Origin: Ariolimax columbianus
Taxonomy: Eukaryota; Mollusca; Gastropoda; Stylommatophora; Arionidae
Assembly (NCBI GenBank): GCA_036924085.1
Contig: JAVGWX010000004.1
Span: forward strand, 82,238,941-82,302,940
DNA: 64,000 nucleotides
Direction of reading: 5' to 3'
Part shown: one piece after another, positions 10,285 to 19,639 of the stretch
Layout of the letters: the number at the start of each line of letters is the position of its first letter
Numbering within the stretch: the stretch's first letter is position 1
Position numbers and translations under genes: made by a program
Notes under the pieces: generated by a model
What the model saw: only the letters and a program-made list of their open reading frames with translations
The model's database searches: none
What the model was told of the DNA's origin: nothing

Positions 10285-10622
10285 CAGCGGTCAACCATCC
10301 ATAGCTGACTGCTAGCGTCAGGGCCAGTGCACCAGAGCTGCCAAGACCCTTCTACACCTCGACGCGGTTATCCTGGATAACAGGCTGCAACATAGCAGGC
10401 TGGCTATGGAGAAAAGATCGAAGAGATTAGACTAAACCGGTACTAAAAAAAATGCCTGCCGTCGAAGACGGATGTGTCGGACCGAAAAGTGCAAATTTCG
10501 CAGTCAAGCTGCAAACTGCGACATGGCGCATTCCGTTCCCCGGACTACTCCCTGCTACTTGCAAAGCGCTGTTCAGGGTCTGGTAGCAGGAGATTGAGAA
10601 CGAACGCAGAAGAAGAAGACTA
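10285..10622 (+). mobile_element. SINE S1, long form
   Basis: About 340 bp: ccatagctgactgctagcgt, gctgccaagacccttctaca, gcggttatcctggataacag, then the 3' module (ggatgtgtcggaccgaaaag to gagattgagaacgaacgcag) and a GAA tail. It aligns along its length with 25412-25755 and 39195-39555. Confidence 0.8.
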
Positions 10623-10689
10623 ATTTATTATTAAGAAAATGCAGAGGGATTGGCCATGTGTGTATTCCAGAGAAGTGATCACCACTAAA

Positions 10690-10793
10690 AATACAGATGG
10701 GACGGACATTGGGTGTGTATGCCGTCCAACTGATGGCACATAATACAGATGGGACGGACATGGGGTGTGTATGTCGTTCAACTGATGGGACAC
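10690..10793. repeat. 52 bp direct duplication
   Basis: aatacagatgggacggacat starts at 10690 and again at 10742, followed in both by gggtgtgtatg and a tccaactgatgg-like block. Two copies only, with a few mismatches. Confidence 0.8.
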
Positions 10794-10849
10794 GAACATA
10801 TTTTCTGTTTTTACTGATCAAAACTGAAGCTTTTCATGTTGTTCGTGTC

Positions 10850-11250
10850 AGTGGAAGTTAAATCGTGTATCGCTCCCTGTGGAAGCGGAGGTCTTCCAAT
10901 GAATGCACGCTGAGTCTTCCCTTGTTAGGGCCATATGCCACCTTAATCTACGTCTTCCAAATCTCTCTGATAATACTGACCTCAATACCCTCACTGTCAG
11001 GAACGGGAAGGCTTGCATGTGGGGGTTCCAGAACAGACACTGCCTTGTAATGTTATCAACCGGTATCCTTAATCCTTAGTGAATTATCTGTCATGTTCTC
11101 TCCCACATAGACACATTAGTGATCTCATTCCATTTCAATCCTTTCATTCTGCGCAGGCACCCATTTATGACAGCCCTCACCTTTGCTGTTATTTTTTGTG
11201 TGACTGCTCCATCTTTCATAGCCAAGCAGAGTTGGGAGCTTCTTATTTTT
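10850..11250 (-). pseudogene. EN1 LINE ORF relic
   Basis: The reverse strand gives, in shifting frames, INGCLRRMKGLKWNEIT, WERT and DNITRQCLFWNPHMQAF. This is the 'CLRRIL.I.W...L...NITRQ.L.WNP' C-terminal series of EN1. Its 'acactgccttgtaatgttat' block matches the EN1 relic at 42.96 kb. Confidence 0.55.
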
Positions 11251-11464
11251 GTGGTGAATTTAATTTCTTTTAATTAACATATTCCCCAACGCAATGAAAG
11301 CACAGTATGCCTATTATATACGTATTTTGACGTTGTTTTGTCTAAAGTGGTACCAATATATGTGCAGGTTACTAACATCCTGTAGCAGGGTGTCTGTCAC
11401 TCAACATAGGTTGTCACTCAACATATGTTCATAGGTTACATTCGGTTGATCTGTACCTACGAAT
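11251..11464. other. AT-rich spacer before the 50 bp array
   Basis: Nothing recognised except a small local duplication (gtcactcaacataggtt / gtcactcaacatatgtt) at about 11397-11430. Confidence 0.35.
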
Positions 11465-12210
11465 GCGAGTCAAACATTAAGGTGGCTCTCGTCACGTAAT
11501 ATGTAGGCACGAGAGTGAGTCAAGGAATAAGATGACTGCCGTCACGTTATCTGTAGGCACGAGAGTGAGTCAAGGAATAAGATGACTGTCGTCACGTTAT
11601 TTTTTGGCACGAGAGTGAGTCGAGGAATAAGATGACTGTCGTCACGTTATATGTAGGCACGAGAGTGAGTCAAGCAATAAGATAACTGTCATCACGTTAT
11701 CTGTAGGCACGAGAGTGAGTCAAGGAATAAGATGACTGTCGTCACGTTTTATCAGTAGGCACAAGAGTGAGTCAAGGAATAATATGACTCGTCACGTTAT
11801 CTGAAGGCATGAGAGTGAGTCAAGCAATAAGATGGCTGTCGTCTCGTTATATGTAGGCATGATAGCCAGTCAAGCAATAAGATGACTGTCGTCATGTTAT
11901 CTGTAGGCATGATAGTCAGTCAAGCAATACGATGGCTGTCGTCATGTTATCTGTAGGCATGATAGTCAGTCAAGCAATAAGATGACTGTCGTCACGTTAT
12001 CTGAAGGCATGATAGTCAGTCAAGCAATAAGATGACTGTCGTCATGTTATCTGTAGGCATGATAGTCAGTCAAGCAATAGGATGACTCGTCACATTATCT
12101 GTAGGCACGAGAGTGAGTCAAGGAATAAGATGATTGTCGTCACGTTATCTGTTGGCATGAGTGAGTCACGCAATAAGATTACTCTCGCCACGTAATCTGT
12201 AGATACTCCC
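11465..12210. repeat. 50 bp minisatellite, about 15 units
   Basis: The unit contains gtaggcacgagagtgagtca, aggaataagatgactgtcgt and cacgttatct; starts at 11503 and 11553 give a 50 bp period. Two unit types are visible: cacgagagtgagtcaagg in the outer part and catgatagtcagtcaagc mainly at about 11860-12080. This suggests later expansion of a variant inside the array. Confidence 0.9.
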
Positions 12211-12370
12211 ACCGGAGTATAGGACCACCACGAGTGTTGATCTCTTTAAGAAACAAGCCAAAACACTTTACATGCTTGTACAATGGTGGTTTCTGTAGCA
12301 ATTTGCTTTACACGATGGTGTTGCTAGCACAACTGACTTTAGTCGCTGTCTACTACATGCATGGAGGTGC
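12200..12370. repeat. dispersed repeat shared with 53.4 kb
   Basis: Contains ccaccggagtataggaccac, then acactttacatgcttg, ggtttctgtagcaattt and cacaactgactttag. The 53395-53560 segment has acccggagtatagtggcacc, gcactttgtctg, aatttctgtagcca and cacaactctctttag in the same order. Probably an uncharacterised TE; it directly abuts the 50 bp array. Confidence 0.5.
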
Positions 12371-12714
12371 AGGGACATGTTCCGCCTTCGTCAGTAAGGG
12401 ATCCACTAGAGGAAGAAGTTCCACGAGATCTGACAATTATTTTAAACGCTTCTCCAAAGTGAACATGACAAGCATACCCAAACAGGACGAGGTGAAAGGT
12501 TGGTTTATAGAAACAATAGGCATGGGCAGTCTCCAGTACTCCGATGTGATAGACCGCTGGGGAGAGAAGAGACGAGACAGACAAGGCGTGTCTTTGGACA
12601 AAGGCAACCTGAACTGAGGGTCACCCAGGGGACACGAGTCTGGCTGGGCAGGGAAAAGTGTCAATGCCCCAAAAAATATTTCACCGGGTCTTGTTAGCAA
12701 TTACTGATCGGACA
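12371..12714. other. no recognised gene; weak open frames
   Basis: A 127-codon + frame (12234-12617) and overlapping - frames cross this interval and the repeat before it. None shows a known domain, and the first third lies in a dispersed repeat, so I do not call a gene. Confidence 0.3.
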
Positions 12715-13012
12715 TGTTCAGACAGGGTCCGCTAAAATATACTGGGCAAGACCCCCGCATCACCTCCACGCAGTGCACAATGGAAACGGGCTGGTTTGAA
12801 TCCAGCCCGGCTAACGAGGTGGGGGATTGACGTGATCCCTGTGGTAGTGAGCGAAACGCAGATGAAACCCGGCATAACACAACGGCCTGGATGACCCCGG
12901 TCCACCTTATTCAGCGCGTTCGGGATGTGAGGAAAGCTGCTGTAACTCGCCACTTAACGTCCGGTTCACGGCGCACACGAGTAGACTCACTCATTATGGG
13001 CAATCAACAAGT
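12715..13012 (+). mobile_element. SINE S2 copy
   Basis: Order as in other S2 copies: cagacagggtccgctaaaat 5' end, aatggaaacgggctgg, ggctaacgaggtgggggatt, gtagtgagcgaaacgcagat, ctggatgaccccggtccacc, cgggatgtgaggaaagctgc, and a 3' end of tcattatgggcaatcaacaa. Single, fairly complete copy. Confidence 0.8.
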
Positions 13013-13077
13013 GTGTGTGTGTATAAATATACATATATATCACAATAACCTTGGTAATTGTGGGCATTCAGCAACTC

Positions 13078-13154
13078 TGTATGTATGTATATATATATAT
13101 ATAAATAAATATATATATATATGTATATATATGTGTATATATAAATATATATAT

Positions 13155-13231
<77 letters not shown>

Positions 13232-13248
13232 TATATATATATATTGTA
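13078..13248. repeat. (TA)n/(AC)n/(GT)n microsatellite
   Basis: Alternating purine-pyrimidine tract: TATG and TATA runs with two ACACACAC blocks (about 13154-13168 and 13218-13230) around a TA core of about 50 bp. Open frames here of the YIYIYIY type are simple-sequence artefacts. Confidence 0.95.
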
Positions 13249-13307
13249 TCTATCAATTACAATAGAGTAATCTTGCTAATTATGGGCAGTCAACAACAAT
13301 TACGGTC

Positions 13308-13456
13308 TAATCAGGGTAGTAAGGAAGCACTCGCTTTTTACGGCAGGTGTATGGGGTTCGATATCTCCTTACTAGTACCCTCCAGTCTACCTAACTAAAA
13401 ATTGGTACCTGCCCTTAAATGTTAAGGAAAGGACCTGGCAACCCAACCACATAAAC
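13308..13456 (+). mobile_element. SINE S6-like copy
   Basis: tRNA-like head: gggtagtaaggaagcactcg and B-box-like tatggggttcgatatctcct. It is followed by ccagtctacctaactaaaaa and ttggtacctgcccttaaatg, then ggacctggcaacccaaccac. The order resembles 38240-38465. Confidence 0.45.
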
Positions 13457-13772
13457 ACGCTGCGAGTTCGTACAATGAGGTCTCTTAGCACTTCATACTC
13501 GATAGTAGTGTCACGTGCGCCCGAAAGGGTAGCGCGCTTGTGTAGTCCAAAACAGTATATCTGTGGCTAGAAGAAGCGCACCTTCGCCAACAGAAGGTTG
13601 AAGCCTTGGCGAGGAACTGTTGCATGGTTACTTGTTTACAGTTGTCGTGAAAATCAATTGGCGCCTCTGAAACACAGCTCAAAAATAGGAACGAAAAAGT
13701 TGCAGACTTTCGAAAGTGGGTGCCTGCGCAGAAGAGAAAGATTGAAATGGTGTGATACGATTGACTTGTGTG

Positions 13773-13789
13773 GAACTGTGTAAAATCAG
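13773..13789. repeat. 17 bp TSD, left, RH1 78 bp copy
   Basis: gaactgtgtaaaatcag, repeated exactly at 13868-13884 on the other side of the element. Confidence 0.9.
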
Positions 13790-13867
13790 GCAGTGTCGAC
13801 AGTCTAGGATGACCGCTGCTTTTTTCGAAAAAATAAAGGTTGGTGTCTGACTGCGTAAGAAGAAGAA
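13790..13867 (+). mobile_element. RH1 ultra-short 3' insertion (78 bp)
   Basis: Starts gcagtgtcgacagtctagga and matches the last 78 bp of RH1 (compare 5843-5923): gatgaccgctgcttttttcg, aaaaaataaaggttggtgtc, tgactgcgtaagaagaagaa. It is flanked by perfect 17 bp TSDs. Thus it is an independent, extremely 5'-truncated retrotransposition event, not a deletion remnant. Confidence 0.92.
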
Positions 13868-13884
13868 GAACTGTGTAAAATCAG
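13868..13884. repeat. 17 bp TSD, right, RH1 78 bp copy
   Basis: Exact repeat of 13773-13789. Confidence 0.9.
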
Positions 13885-14004
13885 ATATCAGCGGAAGATG
13901 ACGTGAAGAGAAGACGTTGTTCTTGATTAGGGCACACGTTAAGGAAACCATCTGATAACATTCAAAGACAGTCTGTGTTCTGGAATCACCAAGGCAAGAG
14001 AAGT

Positions 14005-14015
14005 AGAGGCAGACC
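14005..14015. repeat. 11 bp TSD, left, nested S1
   Basis: agaggcagacc, repeated exactly at 14179-14189. It also splits the EN1 'RGRPK' codons. Confidence 0.85.
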
Positions 14016-14178
14016 TACTACCGAAGACGGATGTGTCGGACCGAAAGGTGCAAATATCGCAGTAAAACTGTAAACTAGTGACACATTTCGTTCTCCGGAC
14101 TACATCCTACTACTTGCAAAGCCCTGTCTGTTCAGAGCTTAGTAACTGGAGATTGAAAACGAACGCAGAAGAAAAAGA
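14016..14178 (+). mobile_element. SINE S1, short form, with TSD
   Basis: A 163 bp S1 3' module: gaagacggatgtgtcggacc, gaaaggtgcaaatatcgcag, ttctccggactacatcctac, ggagattgaaaacgaacgca, and a GAA tail. Perfect 11 bp TSDs define both ends, so the short form moves as its own unit. Confidence 0.88.
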
Positions 14179-14474
14179 AGAGGCAGACCAAAGCAGGAAT
14201 GGTGAGAGCTCTAGAGAAACAAAAGAAACGGTAGGCATGGACAGATGGTTCAGGAAAGGACTTGGCGTGTATTTGTTGAAGACCTGTGCTCTACGGGGAG
14301 CTGAACGATATTGATTAATTGACAGGCATACGAGTTCAGATCTGGATATCGAATGTAGATTGATGGTTCGTGAGACCTGATGTCATCAACAAGACTGGTT
14401 GAAAGGAGAGTTACAGGACACAACATATTTATTAACACATGTACACGCTTCAACTGTCACAGCTACTTTGATTG

Positions 14475-14562
14475 AACTAGAGAAGAGCAAATCGTCATCT
14501 TCAGACTGAGAACTGGCCAAAACAGTATCAAGGGCCATCTTCACAACAAGAGGAGGATTGGC
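14475..14562 (+). pseudogene. RH2 LINE tail fragment
   Basis: Encodes EQIVIFRLRTGQNSIKGHLH followed by NKRRIGTG, equivalent to EQVVVFRLRTGHNRLRYHLF NKLKIGGTD in RH1. The frame runs straight into the 48 bp repeat that follows. Confidence 0.65.
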
Positions 14563-14706
14563 ACAGGTATCCATGTGGGGAGCATACCATGACCGTGCAA
14601 CACTTTCTTCACAGGTATCCATGTGGGGAGCATACCATGACCGTGCAACACTTTCTTCACAGGTATCCATGTGGGGAGCATACCATGACCGTGCAACACT
14701 TTTTTC
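14563..14706. repeat. 48 bp tandem repeat, 3 units
   Basis: acaggtatccatgtggggag starts at 14563, 14611 and 14659, followed each time by cataccatgaccgtgcaaca and ctttcttc. It begins exactly where the RH2 fragment ends (ggattggcacagg), so it may be another TE-edge expansion. Open frames on both strands here are repeat artefacts because 48 is divisible by 3. Confidence 0.9.
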
Positions 14707-14756
14707 AAAGCTGCACGCAGAGAGAGAGATAGAGAGAGAGCGAGCTTGGGGGCCAC

Positions 14757-14820
14757 GTGTGGTACACATGGAATGGGCCGAATGTGCTACACAGGGAATG
14801 GGCCGAATGTGCTACACATT
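14757..14820. repeat. 25 bp duplication beside S1
   Basis: acatggaatgggccgaatgt / acagggaatgggccgaatgt / acattgaatgagc: two and a half units of 'gaatgggccgaatgtgctacaca' leading into the S1 head. Confidence 0.75.
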
Positions 14821-15095
14821 GAATGAGCTAACAGCGGCCAACGACTCCGTATTTGGCTGTTTGCACCAGGGTCAGCGAACCAGAGCTAAGACACTATTCC
14901 ACCTCCAAGCGGCGGTTCTGGAAACAGGCTGCACTAGTGTAGTCTGGCTAAGAGAATAGGGATCGTAGTGGAAAGGCAAACACGGTACCCCAAAACAGCG
15001 ACTGAGACCAGATGTGTTGGCCCGAGAGGTGCAGATATCGCAGCTCCGATATAAACTATGCCACAACGTCCTTTTCAGGTCGAACTCCGAAGAAG
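14800..15095 (+). mobile_element. SINE S1, second subfamily copy
   Basis: aatgagctaacagcggccaa, gcaccagggtcagcgaacca, ctggaaacaggctgcactag, agtctggctaagagaatagg, then cgagaggtgcagatatcgca and ccttttcaggtcgaactccg plus a GAAGAA tail. Aligns with 388-705. Confidence 0.75.
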
Positions 15096-15345
15096 CAGTG
15101 CTTCACTGCTGTGCACATGTGGACAACGAATAAACTATTGAGAATGTATTTATAGACCTGTTCACTGAATACATAGTAAAGAAAATAGAAACATTTGCTC
15201 AACGATTCAACACTGGACTCAAAAAGCTGTACGTGGCTGAAGTGGATGCTCCAAACGAAAGGTGGTGTTCATCACAGGAACACGGCCGTCGGTGTTCACG
15301 TCAATAATGTGATCACAAGAAGAAGGAAGAAAAGAGGATGATGTT
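15096..15345 (+). pseudogene. RH2 LINE C-terminal and 3' fragment
   Basis: Contains cactgctgtgcacatgtgga, gctcaacgattcaacactgg and tgatcacaagaagaaggaag. The same series occurs at 47.5 and 55.3 kb (tgcacatgtggactaa..., gtccaacgattcaatgc..., aagaagaaaaagaag tail). It sits immediately after an S1 GAA tail and itself ends in a GAA-rich tail. Confidence 0.6.
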
Positions 15346-15415
15346 AAATGCCCGTAATGAGTAAGATTGCTCTTTTGTGCGCTATAAAAAGGACTTTTAG
15401 TGGTGTGTTGCAGTG
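15346..15415 (-). mobile_element. SINE S2, internally deleted
   Basis: Reverse S2 3' end: aaatgcccgtaatgagtaag, ctcttttgtgcgctataaaa, aggacttttagtggtgtgtt. The S2 core is absent, and the sequence jumps directly to the S2 5' end, which is tandemly multiplied in 15415-15885. Confidence 0.65.
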
Positions 15416-15885
15416 GCCGTTAGTCTCCTCTTCTCACCTGACCAGACGTTAGTCTCCTCTCCCTACCTGACCAGACGTTAGTCTCCTCTCCCTACCCGAC
15501 CAGACGTTAGTCTCCTCTCCCTACCCGACCAGACGTTAGTCTCCTCTCCCTACCCGACCAGACGTTAGTCTCCTCTCCCTACCCGACCAGACGTTAGTCT
15601 CATCTCCCCACCTCGTCATACGTTAATTCCATCTTCCCGCCTGACCAGACGTTAGTCTCATCTCCCCACCTCGTCATACGTTAATTCCATCTCCCCGCCT
15701 GACCAGACGTTAGTCCCATCTCCCCGCCTGACCAGACGTTAGTCCCATCTCTCTACCTGACCAGACGTTAGTCACCTCTCCCCTCCTGACCAGATGTTAG
15801 TCACCTCTCCCCACCTGACCAGACGTTAGTCTCCTCTTCCCACCTGACCAAACGCTAGTCTCTCTCTCCCCCCCCCCCTCCCAAG
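15415..15885. repeat. 29 bp minisatellite, about 16 units, from S2 5' end
   Basis: The unit contains gaccagacgttagtctcctc and tccctaccc; starts at 15440, 15469 and 15498 give 29 bp. In reverse the unit reads gactaacgtctggtcagg, matching the S2 5' start at 61999 (gactaatatctggtcagg). Middle units carry variants (cgtcatacgttaattccatc). Confidence 0.88.
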
Positions 15886-16864
15886 GCCAGCCGTAGTCTC
15901 TTCTCCTCAAAAGGTTACAACTAGATCCATAGCAAATGTGGTGGCGCATTTGTTTAGGACCAATGACTCTGGTAAAAAAAGCCAGTCTTGGGTGACAGTT
16001 GTGTGAGTAAATGCAACACTGGTCCAGAAGTATTAGACACATCATTTTATTACGATCCGGATTATCGTGCTCTGCTATAGCACACACTGATGTAGGAGAT
16101 GAAGTGTTAGAGACTTAATTGTTCTAGTCAAGACCCTACGGTTAGGGAAGGAAAGCCAGCGGAGGGGGGCTGGTCAGCCCATACACGCCGTGGCTTAGTA
16201 CAATGAAGGCTTTTACCACTCCATTCTCGACGGTAGTTTCTACTATGTTACTAAGTTCTTTCTTTCCCTACCCGTCCATACTTCCATACTCCCCCATGCG
16301 CCCGGTTCATGTTGCATCAACCTTCCTCGTGTTTTATCTTTCGTTCAGTCCAAGCCAAGCTTTCTCCCTGCCTCCCCTCTGCTGCACAATTCTTTGTCTC
16401 CTGTCTTTTCATAAATGGACACATCCCCAGCGGCGTCGTGATTAAGTTCTCGCTGGTCAGAAAGTTCTGGTCGAGTGGGACTCCAGCGGCGCCCACCCCG
16501 CCATGTCATTACTATTCGGACAACCTTTAGCCCTGTCTCATCTGTGCTCAGCCTTTGTATGGCCAGAAGATTGGTTTGGCAGGACTAAAGGGAAACTGCC
16601 TTCTGTGGAGATATGGGCTGACACAGTGTACTAATGACTTGCGCGGGGTCAAGGGAAGCTTTCTTTCTTTATTTGAAGCAGGAAGAAAATGTGAAATCTT
16701 ACCATTGTTGTCATCTGGGGAGATGTGGGTTATCACAGTGGAATGGTGAGTGGGTTATCACAATGGAATGGTGACTTGTAACTTGTACCTGGTTGTGGAG
16801 GGTTTCTTTGCTTGGACTCTTGAGGGAAAGTTACACCTTGCTATTGTCCTCTCTGTGGATGTTG
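15886..16864. other. no recognised gene; low-complexity and weak repeats
   Basis: Contains a C run at about 15870-15880. A pyrimidine-rich stretch at 16260-16420 and related blocks near 16600 and 16730 (gagatatgggctgacacagt / gagatgtgggttatcacagt) look like degenerate forerunners of the array at 16865. No domain-bearing open frame. Confidence 0.4.
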
Positions 16865-17290
16865 GATGTCACATGTGGGGGTGGTAGTGGAGATGGTGGT
16901 TGTCATAGAGGAGATGGTGGTTGCTTGGCATATTGGAGAAGGTGGTTGTCATAGAGGAGATGGTGGTTGTTATAGTGGAGATGGTGGCTGTCATAGAGGA
17001 GATGGTGGTTGCTTGTCATAGTGGAGATGGTGGTTGCTTGTCACATGTAGTGATGGTGCTTGTCATAGTGGAGATGGTGGTTGTCACATGTAGTGATGGT
17101 GGTTGTTATAGTAGAGATAGTGTCTACTTGTCATAGTGGAGATGGTGGTTGTCACAGTGGAGATGTTGGTTGCTTGTCATAGTGGAGATGTTGGTTGCTT
17201 GTCATAGTGGAGATGTTGGCTGCTTGTCATAGTGGAGATGTTGGCTGCTTGTCATAGTGGAGATGTTGGCTTCTTGTCATAGTGGAGATT
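16865..17290. repeat. irregular about 25 bp minisatellite
   Basis: Repeats of gtcatagtggagatggtggt and gcttgtcatagtggagatgt with variable insertions; the most regular part (17160-17290) has a 25 bp period with 'agatgttggctgcttgtcatagtgg'-like units. Flanking blocks containing 'acacagtgtactaatgac' and 'acagtgtactcattatt' occur at 16620 and 17309. Confidence 0.85.
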
Positions 17291-17539
17291 GTGGTAATGT
17301 GAGTTGGTACAGTGTACTCATTATTTGTACCTTGGTTGGGCAGCTTTCCTTCTTTATTAAGCCACTGAATGTCCATCACGTGACACATTCTTTCCAACAC
17401 GTAGTCTCGTCGTGGCAGCTTTGTTTAGAACTCAGTTTAGGGCTAGTCGGCCCGCGACATACGAAGACATCCCCTGACTGTCCCTGATGCCATATCGTCG
17501 GGGTCGATCTATATTCCTCCTTCCAGAAACCACGGCCTC

Positions 17540-17587
17540 ACTGTCATTTTCTCTCTATCTCTCTCTCTATCTCTCTCTCTCTCTCTC
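17540..17587. repeat. (CT)n/(CTAT)n microsatellite
   Basis: Pyrimidine tract of tctctctatctctctctc type directly at the 3' end of the reverse-strand EN4 relic; it could be that element's tail in reverse (GA-rich). Confidence 0.9.
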
Positions 17588-17785
17588 GACGTCATACCTC
17601 TTCATCACCATGGCGTCTGCAGAACGTCACTATCACAACAGTCGATCTGTAAGAATCTCGATCTCTTGCCAGAACTCCCGCCTCTGTCATCTCCAGGACC
17701 TCCGTGATGTCTTGTGTCCATCTTCTCCTCGGTATACCTTTGCTCCGCTTTCCAGGCACCATATCGTTCTCATCAGCCATTATTT
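17588..17785 (-). pseudogene. EN4 LINE ORF C-terminus
   Basis: The reverse strand encodes MVPGKRSKGIPRRRWTQDIT, EVLEMTEAGVLARDRDSYRS and TVVIVTFCRRHGDEEV, then a stop. The 'PGKRxxGxxRRRWxQD' motif and 'VTFC+xH' end match the reverse relic at 36.5 kb. The rest of the element is missing. Confidence 0.7.
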
Positions 17786-17790
17786 CGTTT

Positions 17791-18090
17791 GATGTGTATG
17801 TCTCTTCACGTGACTGAAATGATGTGTATGTCTATTCACGTGACTGAAATGATGTGTATGTCTCTTCACATGATTGAAATGATGTGTATGTCTCTTCACA
17901 TGACTGAAATGATGTGTATGTCTCTTCACGTGACTGAAATGATGTGTATGTCTATTCACGTGACTGAAATGATGTGTATGTCTATTCACGTGACTGAAAT
18001 GATGTGCATGTCTCTTCACATGACTGAAATGATGTGCATGTCTCTTCACGTGACTGAAATGATGTGTATGTCTATTCACATGACAGAAAT
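17791..18090. repeat. 30 bp minisatellite, exactly 10 units
   Basis: Ten units of exactly 30 bp: gatgtgtatgtctcttcacg then tgactgaaat. Six units contain the palindrome CACGTG and four contain CACATG. Because 30 is divisible by 3, both strands show long spurious frames (MCMSLHVTEM and THHFSHVKRH repeats). Confidence 0.95.
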
Positions 18091-18214
18091 ATCTCAGCTT
18101 TTTTCTGACGATGTTGTCTAAGAAAGTTGGATCTGGCTATTGTCATGTATGGATTGACTCAGTGAAATTAACTATTTATTTCTTGTTTGGGACGGTTAGA
18201 AAGAATATCTTCTA

Positions 18215-18312
18215 GCATCAAGAAACATCGACATTGAGCAGCGGAAAATAATAATCAGCACACATATCCGACCCGTATCACTGTACGGCTCTGAAACAAG
18301 GAAATATTAAAA
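18215..18312 (+). pseudogene. tiny LINE ORF fragment
   Basis: Encodes DIEQRKIIISTHIRPVSLYG SET, the 'KI...YI.PV.LYG.ETW' thumb motif of LINE RTs, followed by a poly-A stretch at about 18309-18322. Confidence 0.45.
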
Positions 18313-18364
18313 AAAAAAAAAATATGTTTTTTCGGTACAAGCGTTAAAAAAACCCAGATTTAGC

Positions 18365-18850
18365 CCAAATGTGGATTTCGGCCCACTGTGGGATCCTTGG
18401 AAACGAGAAAACAGATGAGGCCAAAAGTGGCGGTACGCAGACTCTCAATCCACAGAACTATAAAGAAGCAAAAACACTCATCAAAATATTCATGAGGATG
18501 GAATGGAGAGACGAGAACAAAGAAATCAAGCCAAAGAATGGCTGCATATGCAAAATTGGCAGAGTTGGGCAGACAAAGATTCTCAGGCTTATAACTGGAT
18601 ATTGCAGACTTGACCACATCCACATAAATGGACATAAGAGACACCGCTTCGTCCGAATGTGGAGCATCAAAGCAAACACTAGAACATATCCTGCAAGGGC
18701 TGCCTTCTCATACAGACCAAAGTGATGCAGCCTGGCCCGATGTAGCGATCATGCTCGGAACGTTGTGGTGGACCAGCGAAAACCTGAAACGCAGTCTTCT
18801 TCGTGAGTCTCGTTGGGCTAGAAGGATATCATTAGTTGATTGAAGAAGAA
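18365..18850 (+). pseudogene. RH3 LINE RNase H and C-terminal fragment
   Basis: Encodes WISAHCGILGNEKTDEAKSG, NYKEAKTLIKIFMRMEWRDE and KILRLITGYCRLDHIHIN. The frame then shifts to CGASKQTLEHILQGLPSHTD. The 3' end is ttgattgaagaagaaag. The final RNase H Asp is retained in 'NEKTD'. Best-preserved RH3 RNase H piece in the window. Confidence 0.75.
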
Positions 18851-19385
18851 AGAGATACACGCTTTTATTTATAATAAGACAAATTTTTTTCTTTCAAGCA
18901 AGGCCAATACTGCATGGAATTGGCAGTATACTCGCGAGTACATACAATTAGGTGTTGGCGGTATTCTCACTGGTAACATACTATTGGGTGTTGTACTAAA
19001 CATAACAAACTATTTATTATAGTTGCCGTGGTCCAACTGAAGCATTTATGGGACTGGAATAAATGCAGCTTGCCAAAACAGTCGTCATATAATGTACATG
19101 CTAGGTTTTTATGTTACCTCCCATAGGAGAAAAAAAACCCCCCAGAAAAAACAACATAGTCGTCACAAGGATTTTAACGCATGTCCTTATCAGAAAACCG
19201 ACGGCTATCCCATTTGATAGCCGCTCCTTTGCTTTTGAAAACTAACGTCAATTCACACGTTATGCCCAGAAACATATCCGTCGATGTTATTTGCATCTTC
19301 CTAGAGCTTGACTTTCGTAAGATTTCCGATATCCGCCCTCCCTGTGTGACAGACTCACTGATTCAGCGGTTATTGCATTTCAGTT
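18851..19385. other. no recognised gene
   Basis: AT-rich. Contains a partial local duplication at about 18925-19000 (ggcagtatactcgcgagtac / ggcggtattctcactggtaa). Nothing else identified. Confidence 0.35.
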
Positions 19386-19389
19386 GTGG

Positions 19390-19515
19390 AGGGCTGGTGC
19401 GCTCTAGCAGAAGTATGGGACGATGGCCTCTTAAACGAACAAACGAAAGCACGGGATGGGTACGGCTTTCGAATCCAGCATGTTTCAAGCGTCTCCTGGC
19501 CTCAACGGGAGGTGA
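19390..19515 (+). mobile_element. possible SINE S3 head, diverged
   Basis: cacgggatgggtacggcttt, cgaatccagcatgtttcaag and cgtctcctggcctcaacggg parallel the S3 sequence gcgtgggatcgagccccgca, tgtttcaagcgacccctggt, ctcaaa. Diverged; no body follows. Confidence 0.4.
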
Positions 19516-19639
19516 GGCTTAGTCCTATCGGAGATGGACAATGAAACTCAGAATTCAAATGTGTACTATGTGTACATTAAAGAACCGTTGGCAGTAGAAA
19601 ATCTACGAGGGTAGACGTGGACTGTTAATCGCTGCCCGC

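Larger units (their letters stand above)
13640..14310 (+). pseudogene. EN1 LINE ORF end with two nested insertions
   Basis: After mentally removing 13790-13884 (RH1 tail plus one TSD) and 14016-14189 (S1 plus one TSD), the frames read FESGCLRRRERLKWCDTIDL, then LGHTLRKPSDNIQRQSVFWN, HQGKRSRGRP and DRWFRKGLGVYLLKTCALRG. This is the classic CLRR...GHTLRKP...NI.RQ...W..QGKR.RGRP...W end of this LINE group. Several stops are present. Confidence 0.7.

Noticed and set aside
12234..12617. 127-codon + frame with a hydrophobic segment (YTMVLLAQLTLVAVYYM)
   Set aside because: Its first third lies in a dispersed repeat shared with 53.4 kb. There is no recognisable domain, and overlapping reverse frames are equally long.
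13002..13256. Reverse frames of YIYIYIY type
   Set aside because: Translation of a TA/CA microsatellite.
17714..18121. 135-codon + frame and 99-codon - frame of 10-residue repeats
   Set aside because: Both are translations of the same 30 bp minisatellite; open frames follow automatically from a period divisible by three.
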